In this document: piece after piece, positions 34,423-43,369 of the stretch | Numbering within the stretch: the first letter of the stretch is position 1 | Layout: every line of letters begins with the position of its first letter | Assembly: GCA_018823905.1 (NCBI GenBank) | Contig: JAHJHL010000106.1 | Span: 1 to 49,299, forward strand | DNA length: 49,299 bases | DNA from: Alphaproteobacteria bacterium | Lineage (GTDB): Bacteria; Pseudomonadota; Alphaproteobacteria; Sphingomonadales; Sphingomonadaceae | Direction of reading: 5' to 3' | Made by a program: the position numbers and the translations under genes | Notes under the pieces: model-generated | Databases searched by the model: none | What the model was told of the DNA's origin: nothing | What the model saw: the letters and a program-made list of their open reading frames with translations, nothing else

Positions 34423-35024
34423 CTTTCCCCTCAAACCCAACCTACGAATTTATCCACACCTCCTCCCTCAAAAAATGAGGGAAGAGATGGCTCTCGGTGG
34501 GAAGCGATGGTATCAGATGTCAGGAAAAATTACTACAAGATTTCAATGGCTTTGGAGCCAAATGGGACCGTATCGGACCGATATTTTTGCCCTCGCGGGG
34601 CATCCAGAGTTTTGGCGAACAATTCGATTATTTGCCTGCGCGGTCATCGGTTGGCCACGCCGCGCGGTTTCGCGGGCATCCCGATAGGGTCCGATGCGCC
34701 ATTTCCACTCACCGAGACGCGCGGGTCCATCCGGCTTGAGCCATCTTGTCGCACGCATGCGATCGATGTCTTGGTGACAGCAAACTTCATCTACGTGGAC
34801 AGAAATCGCCATAATTCGGGCGGCGAATATGCCAAGCGCGTATAACGCTATACTGCGACTCAGTTATGCGAGACGTTCCGCAATAAACGAGGCCGCCTGC
34901 GTCTTGCTGATTATGAGGCGCTGACAAGCCCGCAGGTCGGGAGTCTTCACCGTTTTGCCCCGGTTCTGAACCCCGTTGGTCGCCGCTGGACATTTTTCGC
35001 AGCTTCACTTATATACCAGCCGTT
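34423..35024. other. 600-base stretch upstream of the integrase, no recognised gene
   Basis: Lower in GC than its neighbours around 34430-34620, suggesting imported DNA or an attachment region. It contains the hairpin listed separately, AT-rich runs (AAAAATTACTACAAGA near 34525), and near 34835-34930 a stretch of ordinary composition. Small frames in all directions are unlike proteins. The TetR promoter probably lies in 34960-35020 (TTATATACC near 35008). Confidence 0.45.
34464..34482. repeat. Perfect hairpin near the integrase start
   Basis: TCCCTCA and TGAGGGA flank an AAAAA loop, giving a perfect 7-bp stem 42 bases upstream of the integrase ATG. On the integrase strand it would lie in the leader or promoter. 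It may be an operator, an integrase or AlpA arm site, or a terminator. Confidence 0.45.
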
Positions 35025-35636
35025 ATGGAAATCGATACCGCCACCGTCCCGAAAGGCCGTCCGCGCGAGTTCTGCGTCGATGCGGCGCTGGCGGCGGCGC
35101 TGCGCGTGTTCTGGTCGAAAGGCTATGAGGGCGCGTCGATGGCCGACCTTACCGAAGCGATGGGGATCACCAAGCCCAGCCTCTATGCTGCGTTCGGCAA
35201 CAAGGAGGCCCTGTTTAACAAGGCGCTCGACCTGTATGAGCGCGAAAAGACCGATTATATGCGCGCTGCGCTCGACGCACCGACCGCACGCGGGGTGGCC
35301 GAGCGGCTGATGTACGGCGCGCTCGATATGTACAGCTGCCCGGAAAATCCCAATGGCTGCCTGGGGGTGATCAACTCGGTGGCCTGCGGCGCTGAGGCCG
35401 AGTGTATCCGCGAAGCCGTTGTGGCGCGCAGCGCGACCGCGAAGCAGGCGATGCTTGAACGTTTTACGCGGGCCAAGGATGAGGGCGATTTTCCCGAAGA
35501 CGTCGATCCGGCCGGAATCGCGGCGTTTTTGACCGCGATGAACCAGGGCATGGCGGTGCAGGCAGGCGCGGGCGCGACGCGCGCCGAACTCGAACGCTTG
35601 GTTGAAACCGGGCTGAAGCTCTGGCCGGGACGCTAG
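35025..35636 (+). CDS. TetR/AcrR-family transcriptional regulator
   Basis: A 203-aa repressor-type protein. Residues 10-60 hold the TetR helix-turn-helix (RVFWSKGYEGASMADLTEAM, GITKPSLYAAFGNKEALFNK). The C-terminal domain (residues 75-200, with LGVINSVACGAEAECIREAV) resembles the TetR_C subgroup that controls short-chain dehydrogenase or oxidoreductase genes. Three cysteines (SCPENPNGC, ACGAEAEC) are notable and might serve redox or electrophile sensing. No target gene is adjacent in an obvious divergent position; it lies 257 bases before the PAS protein on the same strand. Confidence 0.88.
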   Translation: MEIDTATVPKGRPREFCVDAALAAALRVFWSKGYEGASMADLTEAMGITKPSLYAAFGNKEALFNKALDLYEREKTDYMRAALDAPTARGVAERLMYGALDMYSCPENPNGCLGVINSVACGAEAECIREAVVARSATAKQAMLERFTRAKDEGDFPEDVDPAGIAAFLTAMNQGMAVQAGAGATRAELERLVETGLKLWPGR

Positions 35637-35669
35637 CAGAAGAAGTTTACTGGCCGGTACAGAAAGCGC

Positions 35670-35697
35670 TTGACGCCGCGACCGCATCTTATATACT
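35670..35697 (+). promoter_or_regulatory. Strong sigma-70-type promoter for the PAS protein
   Basis: TTGACG (35670-35675) and TATACT (35692-35697) are separated by 16 bases. Transcription should begin near 35704, giving an untranslated leader of about 190 bases before the PAS gene. It lies just after the TetR stop. Confidence 0.55.
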
Positions 35698-35730
35698 CAT
35701 CGGTACATAAACGGGCTCTCCCCCCGGACC

Positions 35731-35762
35731 AGCCGCCGCGCGACAAAGGTCGCGCGGCGGCT
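35731..35762 (+). repeat. Perfect 14-bp hairpin in the PAS gene leader
   Basis: AGCCGCCGCGCGAC and GTCGCGCGGCGGCT pair perfectly around an AAAG loop. It starts about 27 bases after the predicted transcription start and ends 131 bases before the ATG. No T-run follows (GGAACCCC), so it is not a standard intrinsic terminator for the TetR gene, though it could end transcription from the left. It may stabilise or attenuate the downstream message. Confidence 0.6.
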
Positions 35763-35893
35763 GGAACCCCCAGCATCCGGCCAGCGAAACTCTCCGCAAC
35801 CATGCCGATGCCACCGCGCATTTTTGCCATCGTTTACGCGGCTTTTACCACTACTGGTGCAGGACATCCCCCGATGTGTTTGGCTGGGGATAA

Positions 35894-37237
35894 ATGATGG
35901 ACAGCATGCGCGGACTGCTTTCGGGCAGCCACGACCAAGACGACGGGGCAATCGATCCGCCCGCGTCGGTCGGTGTCGACGAACGGCGGATGCAGGTGCG
36001 CGCCTATAATTACTGGGCGTCGCTGCTCGCCGACCGCGCTTATCCTTCGGTCGAGGATCTCGATCTGGAGGGCGCCGACTTCGGTTCGAACGCCGTACTG
36101 CTCGATTTTACCGCCGGGGTCGAAAATCCAGGGATCGCCTTTGTCGGCGACCGGCTGCGCGCTGAGTCGCAGATCGACGAGGATGTCCATTACATCAGTC
36201 AGATTCCCGGGCGTTCGCTGCTATCGCGGCTCACCGACCATTATCTTCAAATCATCGCCAACCGCGCGCCGATCGGCTTCGAGGCCGAATTCGTCAACGA
36301 TCGCGGCGTCACCATCATGTACCGCGGCATCCTGCTGCCTTTCTCGTCCGACGACGACACGATCGACTTCATCATGGGGGTGATCAACTGGAAGGAAGCG
36401 GCGCCTGCCGATCAGGCCGCCGAACTGCAGCTGTCGGTTGAACAGGCGCTGCGGAGCGCCGCGCCGCTGACCGCGCCGGTTCCGGTGTGGGCCGACGGTC
36501 CCGACAGCGAACATCTCGACGATGACGCCGATGCGACGCCCGGCTTTGGCGCTTTGGTCGACAACAGCGATGTGCCGATTGTCGCGGCGCGCGAAGCTGA
36601 CGACGCGTTTGAGAGCGACCTCGATCCCGGCGCCGACGCCGAACTCGCCGACTGGCTCGCACTTGCGCGCGAAACCGCCGAGCGCGCGATCGCCGCCGAC
36701 AACCGCAGCCGCGGCGCCCTGTATCAGGCCGTCGCCAAGGCTTGGGATTTCGCGTTGGTGGCAGAGCAGCAGCCCGACGCCTTTGCTGCGTTGCTCGACG
36801 ACGCTGGGCTCGCGGTGCAGGATCGCGCCCCGATGACGCCGGTCGTCAAACTGGTCTTCGGGGCCACCTACGACAAGACTCGCCTCGCCGAATATGCCTG
36901 TGTGCTGGGCCATGCGAAGGACGAAGGCGTCGGGCGCGGCGAACTCGCCGCCTATCTCGATCGCTATCCGGGTGGTCTGAAGGGGCTGGTTAAGGACGCG
37001 CGCGCGCGCCGCAAGCCTGAGCGTGATACCGAACCGAAAACCGATGACAAGCTCGCCGCGCTGCGCAGCGCGCATCCCGCGATCATCCTTGAGCATGACG
37101 CCGGCGACGCCGAATTTGTCGTGCTAATCGCGCGCGCGATGCCGGGAGGGCATATCGGCATCGTTGCCAAGGCGGCGGATGATCAGGCGTTGATCGCCAA
37201 ACTCGCGAAAAAGGCGGTCCCGATCACCGGCGGCTGA
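35894..37237 (+). CDS. PAS-domain protein upstream of glutamate dehydrogenase
   Basis: A 447-aa cytosolic protein. Residues 30-165 form a PAS-like sensor of the PAS_5 type (NYWASLLADRAYPSVEDLDL, FGSNAVLLDFTAGVENPGIA, GRSLLSRLTDHYLQI, IMYRGILLPFSSDDDTIDFI then MGVINWK). The rest, residues 180-447, is acidic with helices and no recognised effector domain (no kinase, GGDEF or HTH). The end (HPAIILEHDAGDAEFVVLI) is a small alpha/beta unit. Two adjacent ATGs are possible starts; TGGGGATAA precedes them. It stands 165 bases before the large GDH gene in the same direction, so a part in controlling GDH or nitrogen metabolism is plausible but unproven. Confidence 0.75.
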   Translation: MMDSMRGLLSGSHDQDDGAIDPPASVGVDERRMQVRAYNYWASLLADRAYPSVEDLDLEGADFGSNAVLLDFTAGVENPGIAFVGDRLRAESQIDEDVHYISQIPGRSLLSRLTDHYLQIIANRAPIGFEAEFVNDRGVTIMYRGILLPFSSDDDTIDFIMGVINWKEAAPADQAAELQLSVEQALRSAAPLTAPVPVWADGPDSEHLDDDADATPGFGALVDNSDVPIVAAREADDAFESDLDPGADAELADWLALARETAERAIAADNRSRGALYQAVAKAWDFALVAEQQPDAFAALLDDAGLAVQDRAPMTPVVKLVFGATYDKTRLAEYACVLGHAKDEGVGRGELAAYLDRYPGGLKGLVKDARARRKPERDTEPKTDDKLAALRSAHPAIILEHDAGDAEFVVLIARAMPGGHIGIVAKAADDQALIAKLAKKAVPITGG

Positions 37238-37402
37238 TGCCGATCACGCAACAGTCGATCCAAAACTTGAAATATTTTAACATGGACGCGCGAACGAGGT
37301 CTTGAGCCGCGCGCGCCACAGGCGCATAGGGTGGGGAGCGAACGGGCCCCCGCCGATCGTCGGCAGGGATCCCCATCTTTTTGGTTCGGGATGCTGCACT
37401 TT

Positions 37403-40400
37403 ATGCCTCAAAATTCGTCCGCCACGCCGGAAACGGACACGTCCACCGCCACCACCGCCAAAGTCCCTGCCAAAATTGCCGCTGCCTATCTGGCGGCGCT
37501 GCGCGGCAGCGCGCTGCCCGGCGAAGGCGACGATATGGACAAGGCAGCGCTGGCCGACGCCAGCCAGTTTGCGGGGCGCGCCTCGCTCGAACGCGCCGCC
37601 GAAACCCCGTCGCTGCTGCTCGAACCGATGGCCGCCGACGGCACCGACCGCCGCATGCGGCTCGTCATCGTCAACGACGACATGCCCTTCCTCGTCGATT
37701 CGACGTCGCAGATCGTCGCGGCGCAGGGGCTTGCGGTCCACCGCATCCTCCATCCCGTCGTCGCGGTGAAGCGCGACGCCAAGGGGCATTTGCTCGAAGC
37801 GGGCGAAGGTCCGGCGCGCGAGTCGGTGATCTATATGGAACTGGAGCGCGGCGATGCGCGCGCGCGCCGCCGCCTGCTCGACGCGCTCGAAGCGGCGCTA
37901 CGCGATGTCCGCGCCGCGGTGCGCGACTGGCGCGCGATGCGCGCCGCGATGCTGGCCGACGCCGCAATGCGCGTCGAGGGCGAGGCCGCCGAACTGCTGC
38001 GCTGGTTCGAAGGCGGCGCGATGACCCAGCTCGGCCATGAATGGCGCACCCGCGACGGTAAGGTGCAGGGTCCGCTCGGCGTCAGCGAAAGCAGCGAAAG
38101 CCAGCTCTTGTCCCCAGCCGCGCTCGACGCGGCGTTTGCGTGGTTCGATGGCGGCGGCCAAGCGCCGCTGCTCATCAAGTCGAACCGGCTGTCGGCGGTC
38201 CATCGCCGCGTGTTGCTCGACCTGGTCATCGTTCCCGAACTCAAGGGCAAAAAGGTCGATCGCCTGTCGATCCACGCCGGATTGTGGACCAGCGCGGCGC
38301 TGTCGGCGCGTCCCGACAAGGTGCCCGTTTTGCGCGCCCAGCTCGACGCACTGATGACCAAATTCGGCTTCGATCCGTCGGGCCATGCCGGCAAGGCGCT
38401 GGCCCACGCGCTGACCGCGCTGCCGCACGACCTGCTGATCGCCTTCGACGCGGCGTCGCTCGAAGCGCTGGTGCTCACCTCGATGTCGATCACCGACCGC
38501 CCGCGGCCGAAGCTGGTGACGGTGCGCAGCGCGCTGGGCCGCCATCTGTTCGTGTTCGTCTGGCTGCCGCGTGACGAGGTGTCGACGGGTCGCCGCATCG
38601 CGGTCGAAGCGATGCTGGTGCGCGAGGCGAAGGCCGGGGTCATCGGTTGGACAATGGTACTCGAAGACGGCGGCGCGGCGCTGCTGCGCTACACGCTCGA
38701 CCTGCGCAGCGGCGGGGTCGTCCCCGACACCGACGCGCTCAACGCCCAGCTCGAACAGATGGTGCGCGGCTGGCAGCCCGAGGTCGAGGCGGCGCTGGCG
38801 AAGCGCGGCGATCCCGGGCGCGCTGCGGCGCTGGCGGCGCGCTTTGCGCCGACCTTCCCGCCCAATTACCGCAACCTTTATAATCCCGAGGAAGCCGCGC
38901 GCGACATCCTGCGCCTGCGCGATCTCGACGCCGAAAATCCGCGCAGCGTGCGCCTGGCGAAAAAGAGCCTCGACGGCGACGACCGGCTGCGGCTGAAAGT
39001 ATATAGCGCGGTCGGGCCGCTCGCGCTGTCCGACGTCGTCCCCGCGCTCGAACATTTCGGCTTCGAAGTGCTCGAAGAAATCCCGACCGCGCTCGGCCAG
39101 AGTCGCGCGCCGGGGATGGAGGCCGACGACGAACCGCCGATCGTCATCCATGATTTCACGCTGCGCCTGCCCGCCAACGTCGATGAACTCGCGCTGCTGC
39201 CCTACGCCGAAGTGATCGAGGGCGCGATCGCCGCGGTGCTTGGCGGCAAGGCGGAAAACGACGCGTTCAATGAACTGGTGCTGACCAACCAGACCGATCC
39301 GCGCGCGATCGTATGGCTGCGCGCCTGGTTCCGGTATCTGCGGCAGGGCGGCTCGGCCTATGGCATGGACACCGTGGTCAGCGCGCTGCGCCACGCCCCC
39401 GCGCTCACCGCGGCGCTGATCGAACGTTTCCGCGCACTGCACGATCCCAAAGCGCGCGATGCGAAGCGCGCCGAAGCGCTCGAAGCCGATATTCTGGCGG
39501 GCTTTGCCGATATCAAATCGATCGACGAGGATCGCATTCTGCGACTGTTCCATGCCGTGATCGGCGCGACGCTGCGCACGAACGCCTTTGCCCCCGCGGC
39601 GGCGGAGGCGCTGGCGTTCAAGATCGACAGCAGCAAAGTCCCCGGCCTGCCCAAACCGCTGCCCTGGCGCGAAGTGTGGGTCTATTCGCCGCGCGTCGAA
39701 GGCATTCACCTGCGCGCCGGCCCGGTCGCGCGTGGCGGGCTGCGCTGGTCCGACCGCCGCGACGACTTCCGCACCGAAATCCTCGGCCTCATGAAAGCGC
39801 AGCGCGTCAAGAACGCGGTGATCGTGCCGACGGGCGCCAAGGGCGGTTTCTATCCCAAGGCGCTGCCCGACGTGTCGCTCGACCGCGACGCGTGGTTTGC
39901 CGAGGGCACCGAATGTTACCGCATCTTCATCCGCTCCCTGCTGTCGATCACCGACAATCTGGTCGCGGGCAAGGTCGTGCATCCCAAGGGTGTCGTCATC
40001 CACGACGGCGACGATCCCTATTTCGTCGTCGCCGCCGACAAAGGCACCGCGACCTTCTCCGACGTCGCCAATGCGCTCGCAATGGAGCGCGACTTTTGGC
40101 TCGGCGATGCCTTCGCGAGCGGCGGGTCGAACGGCTATGATCACAAGGCGATGGGCATCACCGCCAAGGGCGCGTGGCTGTCGGTGCGGCGCCACTTCGC
40201 CGAACTGGGCGTCGATGTGCAGAGCGACACGATCCGCGTCGTCGGCTGCGGCGATATGTCGGGCGACGTTTTCGGCAACGGCATGCTGCTGTCAAAGGCG
40301 ATCCAGCTCGTCGCGGCGTTCGATCACCGCCATATCTTCCTCGACCCCAATCCCGATCCGGCGAAAAGCTGGAAGGAACGCGAGCGGATGTTCAACCTGC

Positions 40401-42109
40401 CGCGCTCATCCTGGGCCGATTATAATGCCAAGCTGATCTCGAAGGGCGGCGGCATCTTCCCGCGCACGCAAAAGAGCATTCCGCTCTCCCCCGAAGTGCA
40501 GGCGATGCTGGGCCTGTCGGTGTCCGAAATCGACCCCGGCGCGCTGATCTCGGCGATCCTCAAGGCGCCCGCCGACCTGCTGTGGTTCGGCGGTATCGGT
40601 ACCTATGTGAAGGCGGCGAGCCAGAATAATGCCGAGGTCGGCGACCCCGCCAACGACGCGCTGCGCGTCGACGCCGAAGATTTGCGCGTGAAAGCCGTGG
40701 GCGAGGGGGCGAATCTTGGCACCACGCAGGCCGCGCGCATCGCCTTTTCGGCGAAGGGCGGGCGGATCAACACCGACTTCATCGACAACAGCGCCGGGGT
40801 CGATTGTTCGGATAACGAGGTCAATATCAAGATCGCACTCAATCGCGAGATGGCCGAAGGGCGCCTCGCGCAGGAGGCACGCGACGCGCTGCTGGTGCGG
40901 ATGACCGACGATGTCGCCGAACTGGTGCTTGAGGATAACCGACTCCAGGCGCTGGCGCTGTCGATCGCCGAAAAGGGCGGCTCAGCGGCGGTTCCGTCTT
41001 ATGTCCGGTTGATGGAGACATTCGAGGCGTCGGGGCGTCTCGACCGCAAGGTCGAAGGGCTGGCGGCGAACGACGAGCTGCTCCGCCGCGCCGCTGAAGG
41101 GCGCGGGTTGACGCGCCCCGAACTCGCGGTGCTGCTGTCGACCGCCAAGCTGGCGTTGCAGGAAGCGATCGAGAACAGCAGCCTGCCCGACGATCCGGCG
41201 CTGGCGAGTGATCTTGCCGCGGCTTTCCCGTCCGAAATGCAGCGCGATTTTGCAGCGGCGATCGCCGATCATCAGCTGCGCCGCGAAATCATCGCGACCA
41301 AGATCGCCAACCGGATCATTAACCGCATGGGCATCGTCCATCCGTTCGAGCTGGTCGAGGAAGAAGGTTGCGCGCTGGGCGATGTTGCTGCGGCCTTCGT
41401 CGCGGTCGAACGCCTGCTCGACATGCCCGCGATCTGGGATGCGCTCGACGATGCCAAGATCGCCGAAAGCGTGCGCCTGTCACTGTTCAGTCAGGCTGCG
41501 TCGGCGATGACCTCGCAAATGGCCGATCTGCTCCGCGTCACGCAGACGTTGTCACAGGCCGGACCGGTCGTCGCGCGGCTTGAACCCGGCGTCGACCGTC
41601 TGAATGCCAGCGTTGACGGGCTGCTCAGCCCCTCGGTCAAATACCAGTGGGATATGCTGACCCAGCAATTGCTCGACGCCGGCGCGCCCGAGGCGCTGAC
41701 CGCGGCGGTCGTGCGGCTGTTCAAGACCGACGGCGCGATCGGCATTGTCGACCTTGCCGAACGGCGCGGCGATGACGAGGTCGCGGTGACCAGCGCCTTC
41801 ACCCATCTGGGCGAAGCGCTCGGGCTCGACTGGGCGCAGACGCTGGCGGCGCATATGAGCCCCGGCGATCCGTGGGAACGGCTGCTGGTCAACAGCCTGG
41901 CGCGCGATTTCCAGCAGATGCGGCTGGGCTTCCTCGCCGGTTTGCCGAAGGGCGATCTCGACGCGGCGGTGACCAAATGGCTCGCCGATCATGCCCCGCG
42001 TGTCGAACAGTTCCGCGCGACGGTCGAACGCGCGCGGACGATCCCGAACCCCAATGGCGCGATGTTGTCGCACATCGCCGGGCAGGCGCGCGGGTTGTTG
42101 GGGCGGTAG
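37403..42109 (+). CDS. gdhB: NAD-specific glutamate dehydrogenase, large (180-kDa) class
   Basis: A 1568-aa enzyme that oxidatively deaminates glutamate to 2-oxoglutarate with NAD+. The length and layout match the L-GDH class: about 750 N-terminal regulatory residues, including ACT-like parts (LVIVNDDMPFLVDSTSQIVA), a catalytic core at residues 780-1180 (GGLRWSDRRDDFRTEILGLM, PTGAKGGFYPK with the catalytic lysine, GCGDMSGDVFGNGMLLS for NAD binding), and a long C-terminal helical region. ATG at 37403 is chosen; ATG at 37391 and GTG at 37331 are in frame. It is cytosolic and homohexameric or tetrameric in relatives. The ATP-grasp gene begins on the base after its stop. Confidence 0.93.
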   Translation: MPQNSSATPETDTSTATTAKVPAKIAAAYLAALRGSALPGEGDDMDKAALADASQFAGRASLERAAETPSLLLEPMAADGTDRRMRLVIVNDDMPFLVDSTSQIVAAQGLAVHRILHPVVAVKRDAKGHLLEAGEGPARESVIYMELERGDARARRRLLDALEAALRDVRAAVRDWRAMRAAMLADAAMRVEGEAAELLRWFEGGAMTQLGHEWRTRDGKVQGPLGVSESSESQLLSPAALDAAFAWFDGGGQAPLLIKSNRLSAVHRRVLLDLVIVPELKGKKVDRLSIHAGLWTSAALSARPDKVPVLRAQLDALMTKFGFDPSGHAGKALAHALTALPHDLLIAFDAASLEALVLTSMSITDRPRPKLVTVRSALGRHLFVFVWLPRDEVSTGRRIAVEAMLVREAKAGVIGWTMVLEDGGAALLRYTLDLRSGGVVPDTDALNAQLEQMVRGWQPEVEAALAKRGDPGRAAALAARFAPTFPPNYRNLYNPEEAARDILRLRDLDAENPRSVRLAKKSLDGDDRLRLKVYSAVGPLALSDVVPALEHFGFEVLEEIPTALGQSRAPGMEADDEPPIVIHDFTLRLPANVDELALLPYAEVIEGAIAAVLGGKAENDAFNELVLTNQTDPRAIVWLRAWFRYLRQGGSAYGMDTVVSALRHAPALTAALIERFRALHDPKARDAKRAEALEADILAGFADIKSIDEDRILRLFHAVIGATLRTNAFAPAAAEALAFKIDSSKVPGLPKPLPWREVWVYSPRVEGIHLRAGPVARGGLRWSDRRDDFRTEILGLMKAQRVKNAVIVPTGAKGGFYPKALPDVSLDRDAWFAEGTECYRIFIRSLLSITDNLVAGKVVHPKGVVIHDGDDPYFVVAADKGTATFSDVANALAMERDFWLGDAFASGGSNGYDHKAMGITAKGAWLSVRRHFAELGVDVQSDTIRVVGCGDMSGDVFGNGMLLSKAIQLVAAFDHRHIFLDPNPDPAKSWKERERMFNLPRSSWADYNAKLISKGGGIFPRTQKSIPLSPEVQAMLGLSVSEIDPGALISAILKAPADLLWFGGIGTYVKAASQNNAEVGDPANDALRVDAEDLRVKAVGEGANLGTTQAARIAFSAKGGRINTDFIDNSAGVDCSDNEVNIKIALNREMAEGRLAQEARDALLVRMTDDVAELVLEDNRLQALALSIAEKGGSAAVPSYVRLMETFEASGRLDRKVEGLAANDELLRRAAEGRGLTRPELAVLLSTAKLALQEAIENSSLPDDPALASDLAAAFPSEMQRDFAAAIADHQLRREIIATKIANRIINRMGIVHPFELVEEEGCALGDVAAAFVAVERLLDMPAIWDALDDAKIAESVRLSLFSQAASAMTSQMADLLRVTQTLSQAGPVVARLEPGVDRLNASVDGLLSPSVKYQWDMLTQQLLDAGAPEALTAAVVRLFKTDGAIGIVDLAERRGDDEVAVTSAFTHLGEALGLDWAQTLAAHMSPGDPWERLLVNSLARDFQQMRLGFLAGLPKGDLDAAVTKWLADHAPRVEQFRATVERARTIPNPNGAMLSHIAGQARGLLGR

Positions 42110-42967
42110 ATGCCCTTCCAACCCCGCGTCGCGATCCTTGTCCCGGCGCCTGACTATCCCGAAAACTGGCAGCCCGCCTTTGCCCGCAAGGCGACGGCGC
42201 TGACTGGCGCCGGACTGATCGTCGAGCAGCGCGTTTGGACCGATCCGGGCGACCTGTCGGGTTACGACCTGATCCTGCCGCTGTTCGCCTGGGGCTATCA
42301 GCGCGATGTTGCGGCGTGGTACGCGCTGCTCGATCGGCTCGAGGGCGAGGCGCTGCCGGTCGCCAATCCGGTGCCGGTGCTGCGCTGGAACAGCGACAAG
42401 GCGTATCTCTCCGAACTCGGCGCCAAGGGTGTCGCGGTGGTGCCGACGGCCGAGGTCGCGGCGCTGGACGAAGCCAGCCTTGCCGATGCGCGATTGCAAC
42501 TCGGCGCCGACGAAGTCGTGGTCAAACCCGCGATTTCAGGTGGCGCCGACGGCACCCACCGCATTGCGGCGGGTGACGCGATTCCGGCCGACGCACTTGG
42601 CCAGCGGCGGCTCGTGCAACCGCTGATGCCGGGCATTCTGGCCGAGGGCGAATTTTCACTGTTCTTCTTCGCCGGCCAGTTCAGCCACGCGATCGTCAAA
42701 CTGCCCGCCGCGGGCGATTTCCGCGTCCAGGAACAATTCGGCGGCCGCGAGACGGTGTGGGAGGCGAGTGCCGATGCGCAATCGCTGGCAACCGCGGCGC
42801 TGGCCGCCGCACCCGCCCCGCCGGTTTACGCGCGCGTCGATATGGTCGGCGACGCGGCGGGCAAGCTCCACATCATGGAACTCGAACTGATCGAACCCTC
42901 GCTGTTCCTGCACCACGCCCCCGACAAGGGCGCGGCGTTCGGGACCGCGGTGTACGCCGCGATCTAG
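42110..42967 (+). CDS. ATP-grasp family protein of unknown substrate
   Basis: A 285-aa protein with the ATP-grasp fold: an N-terminal Rossmann-like part (RVAILVPAPDYPENW), the central ATP-binding segment (EVVVKPAISGGADGTHRI, lysine and glycine loop), and the C-terminal metal site (YARVDMVG, then ELELIEPSLFLHHAP, with acidic residues and Asn-like position filled by Glu). The nearest relatives I recognise are RimK- and DcsG-like ligases that join a carboxylate to an amine. It begins immediately after the GDH stop, so it is surely co-transcribed. Its stop shares the bases CTAG with the convergent ribbon-helix-helix gene. Confidence 0.8.
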   Translation: MPFQPRVAILVPAPDYPENWQPAFARKATALTGAGLIVEQRVWTDPGDLSGYDLILPLFAWGYQRDVAAWYALLDRLEGEALPVANPVPVLRWNSDKAYLSELGAKGVAVVPTAEVAALDEASLADARLQLGADEVVVKPAISGGADGTHRIAAGDAIPADALGQRRLVQPLMPGILAEGEFSLFFFAGQFSHAIVKLPAAGDFRVQEQFGGRETVWEASADAQSLATAALAAAPAPPVYARVDMVGDAAGKLHIMELELIEPSLFLHHAPDKGAAFGTAVYAAI

Positions 42968-43200
42968 CCGGCGGTCCGCCGCCGCCACAGCCATTGCCGA
43001 ATCGCCGAGGTCAGGTTCGGCGGATCATCAGCCTCCATCCGCTCGACATCGATCCGCGCGACGAGCGCGTTGACCGGCAGCGCCTGCCGCGCCGCTTCGG
43101 CTTCCAGCGCATCCCAGAACATCGGCTCGAGGCTGATCGAGGTCGGGTGACCAGCGATGGTGACCGAGCGTTTGACGGGAGGGTGGAAGGGCTGGGTCAT
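42964..43200 (-). CDS. Ribbon-helix-helix domain protein
   Basis: A 78-aa protein of the RHH_4 type: KRSVTIAGHPTSISLEPMFW, DALEAEAARQALPVNALVAR then LTSAIRQWLW. The strand TIAGHPTSI and the two helices match a small DNA-binding dimer. ATG at 43200 is used; an upstream TTG at 43227 is possible. It is convergent with the ATP-grasp gene and lies 169 bases beyond phaB on the same strand, separated by two hairpins. Target unknown. Confidence 0.8.
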   Translation of the reverse strand: MTQPFHPPVKRSVTIAGHPTSISLEPMFWDALEAEAARQALPVNALVARIDVERMEADDPPNLTSAIRQWLWRRRTAG

Positions 43201-43253
43201 CGGTCGGGGCTCCAGTGGCGACGGCAAAGCCGCCGCCCGCCGTCAGACGGGTT

Positions 43254-43275
43254 CGGCGATCTTTTGGGATCGCCG
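43254..43275 (-). repeat. Perfect 8-bp hairpin between phaB and the RHH gene
   Basis: CGGCGATC and GATCGCCG pair around TTTTGG. It lies 95 bases after the phaB stop. No T-run follows on either strand, so a terminator role is uncertain; together with the repeat at 43321 it forms a structured intergenic unit. Confidence 0.5.
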
Positions 43276-43320
43276 CCCCGCTGGCCGTGCCGATGGCTGC
43301 CGCTGCGTGGCATCGGCGCC

Positions 43321-43355
43321 TAACCGCGTCGTTCGCTGCGCGAACGCCTTGGTTA
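43321..43355. repeat. 35-base imperfect palindrome downstream of phaB
   Basis: TAACC and GGTTA enclose a perfect inner stem CGTTCGC/GCGAACG with a TGC loop; the four bases between outer and inner stems do not pair well. It starts 14 bases after the phaB stop and could end or protect the phaB message, or be a REP-type element. Confidence 0.5.
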
Positions 43356-43369
43356 CGCGCCTGCCATCG

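Noticed and set aside
34423-34700. tRNA or tmRNA gene as integrase attachment site
   Set aside because: No cloverleaf, GTTCGA-type T-loop or CCA end was found near either side of the integrase.
35731-35762. Intrinsic terminator of the TetR gene
   Set aside because: The stem is perfect but is followed by GGAACCCC, with no T-run, and it lies downstream of a good promoter facing the PAS gene.
37898-40195. 765-codon minus-strand open frame inside glutamate dehydrogenase
   Set aside because: Antisense shadow of GDH; no recognisable domain, and the sense strand carries clear catalytic motifs throughout.
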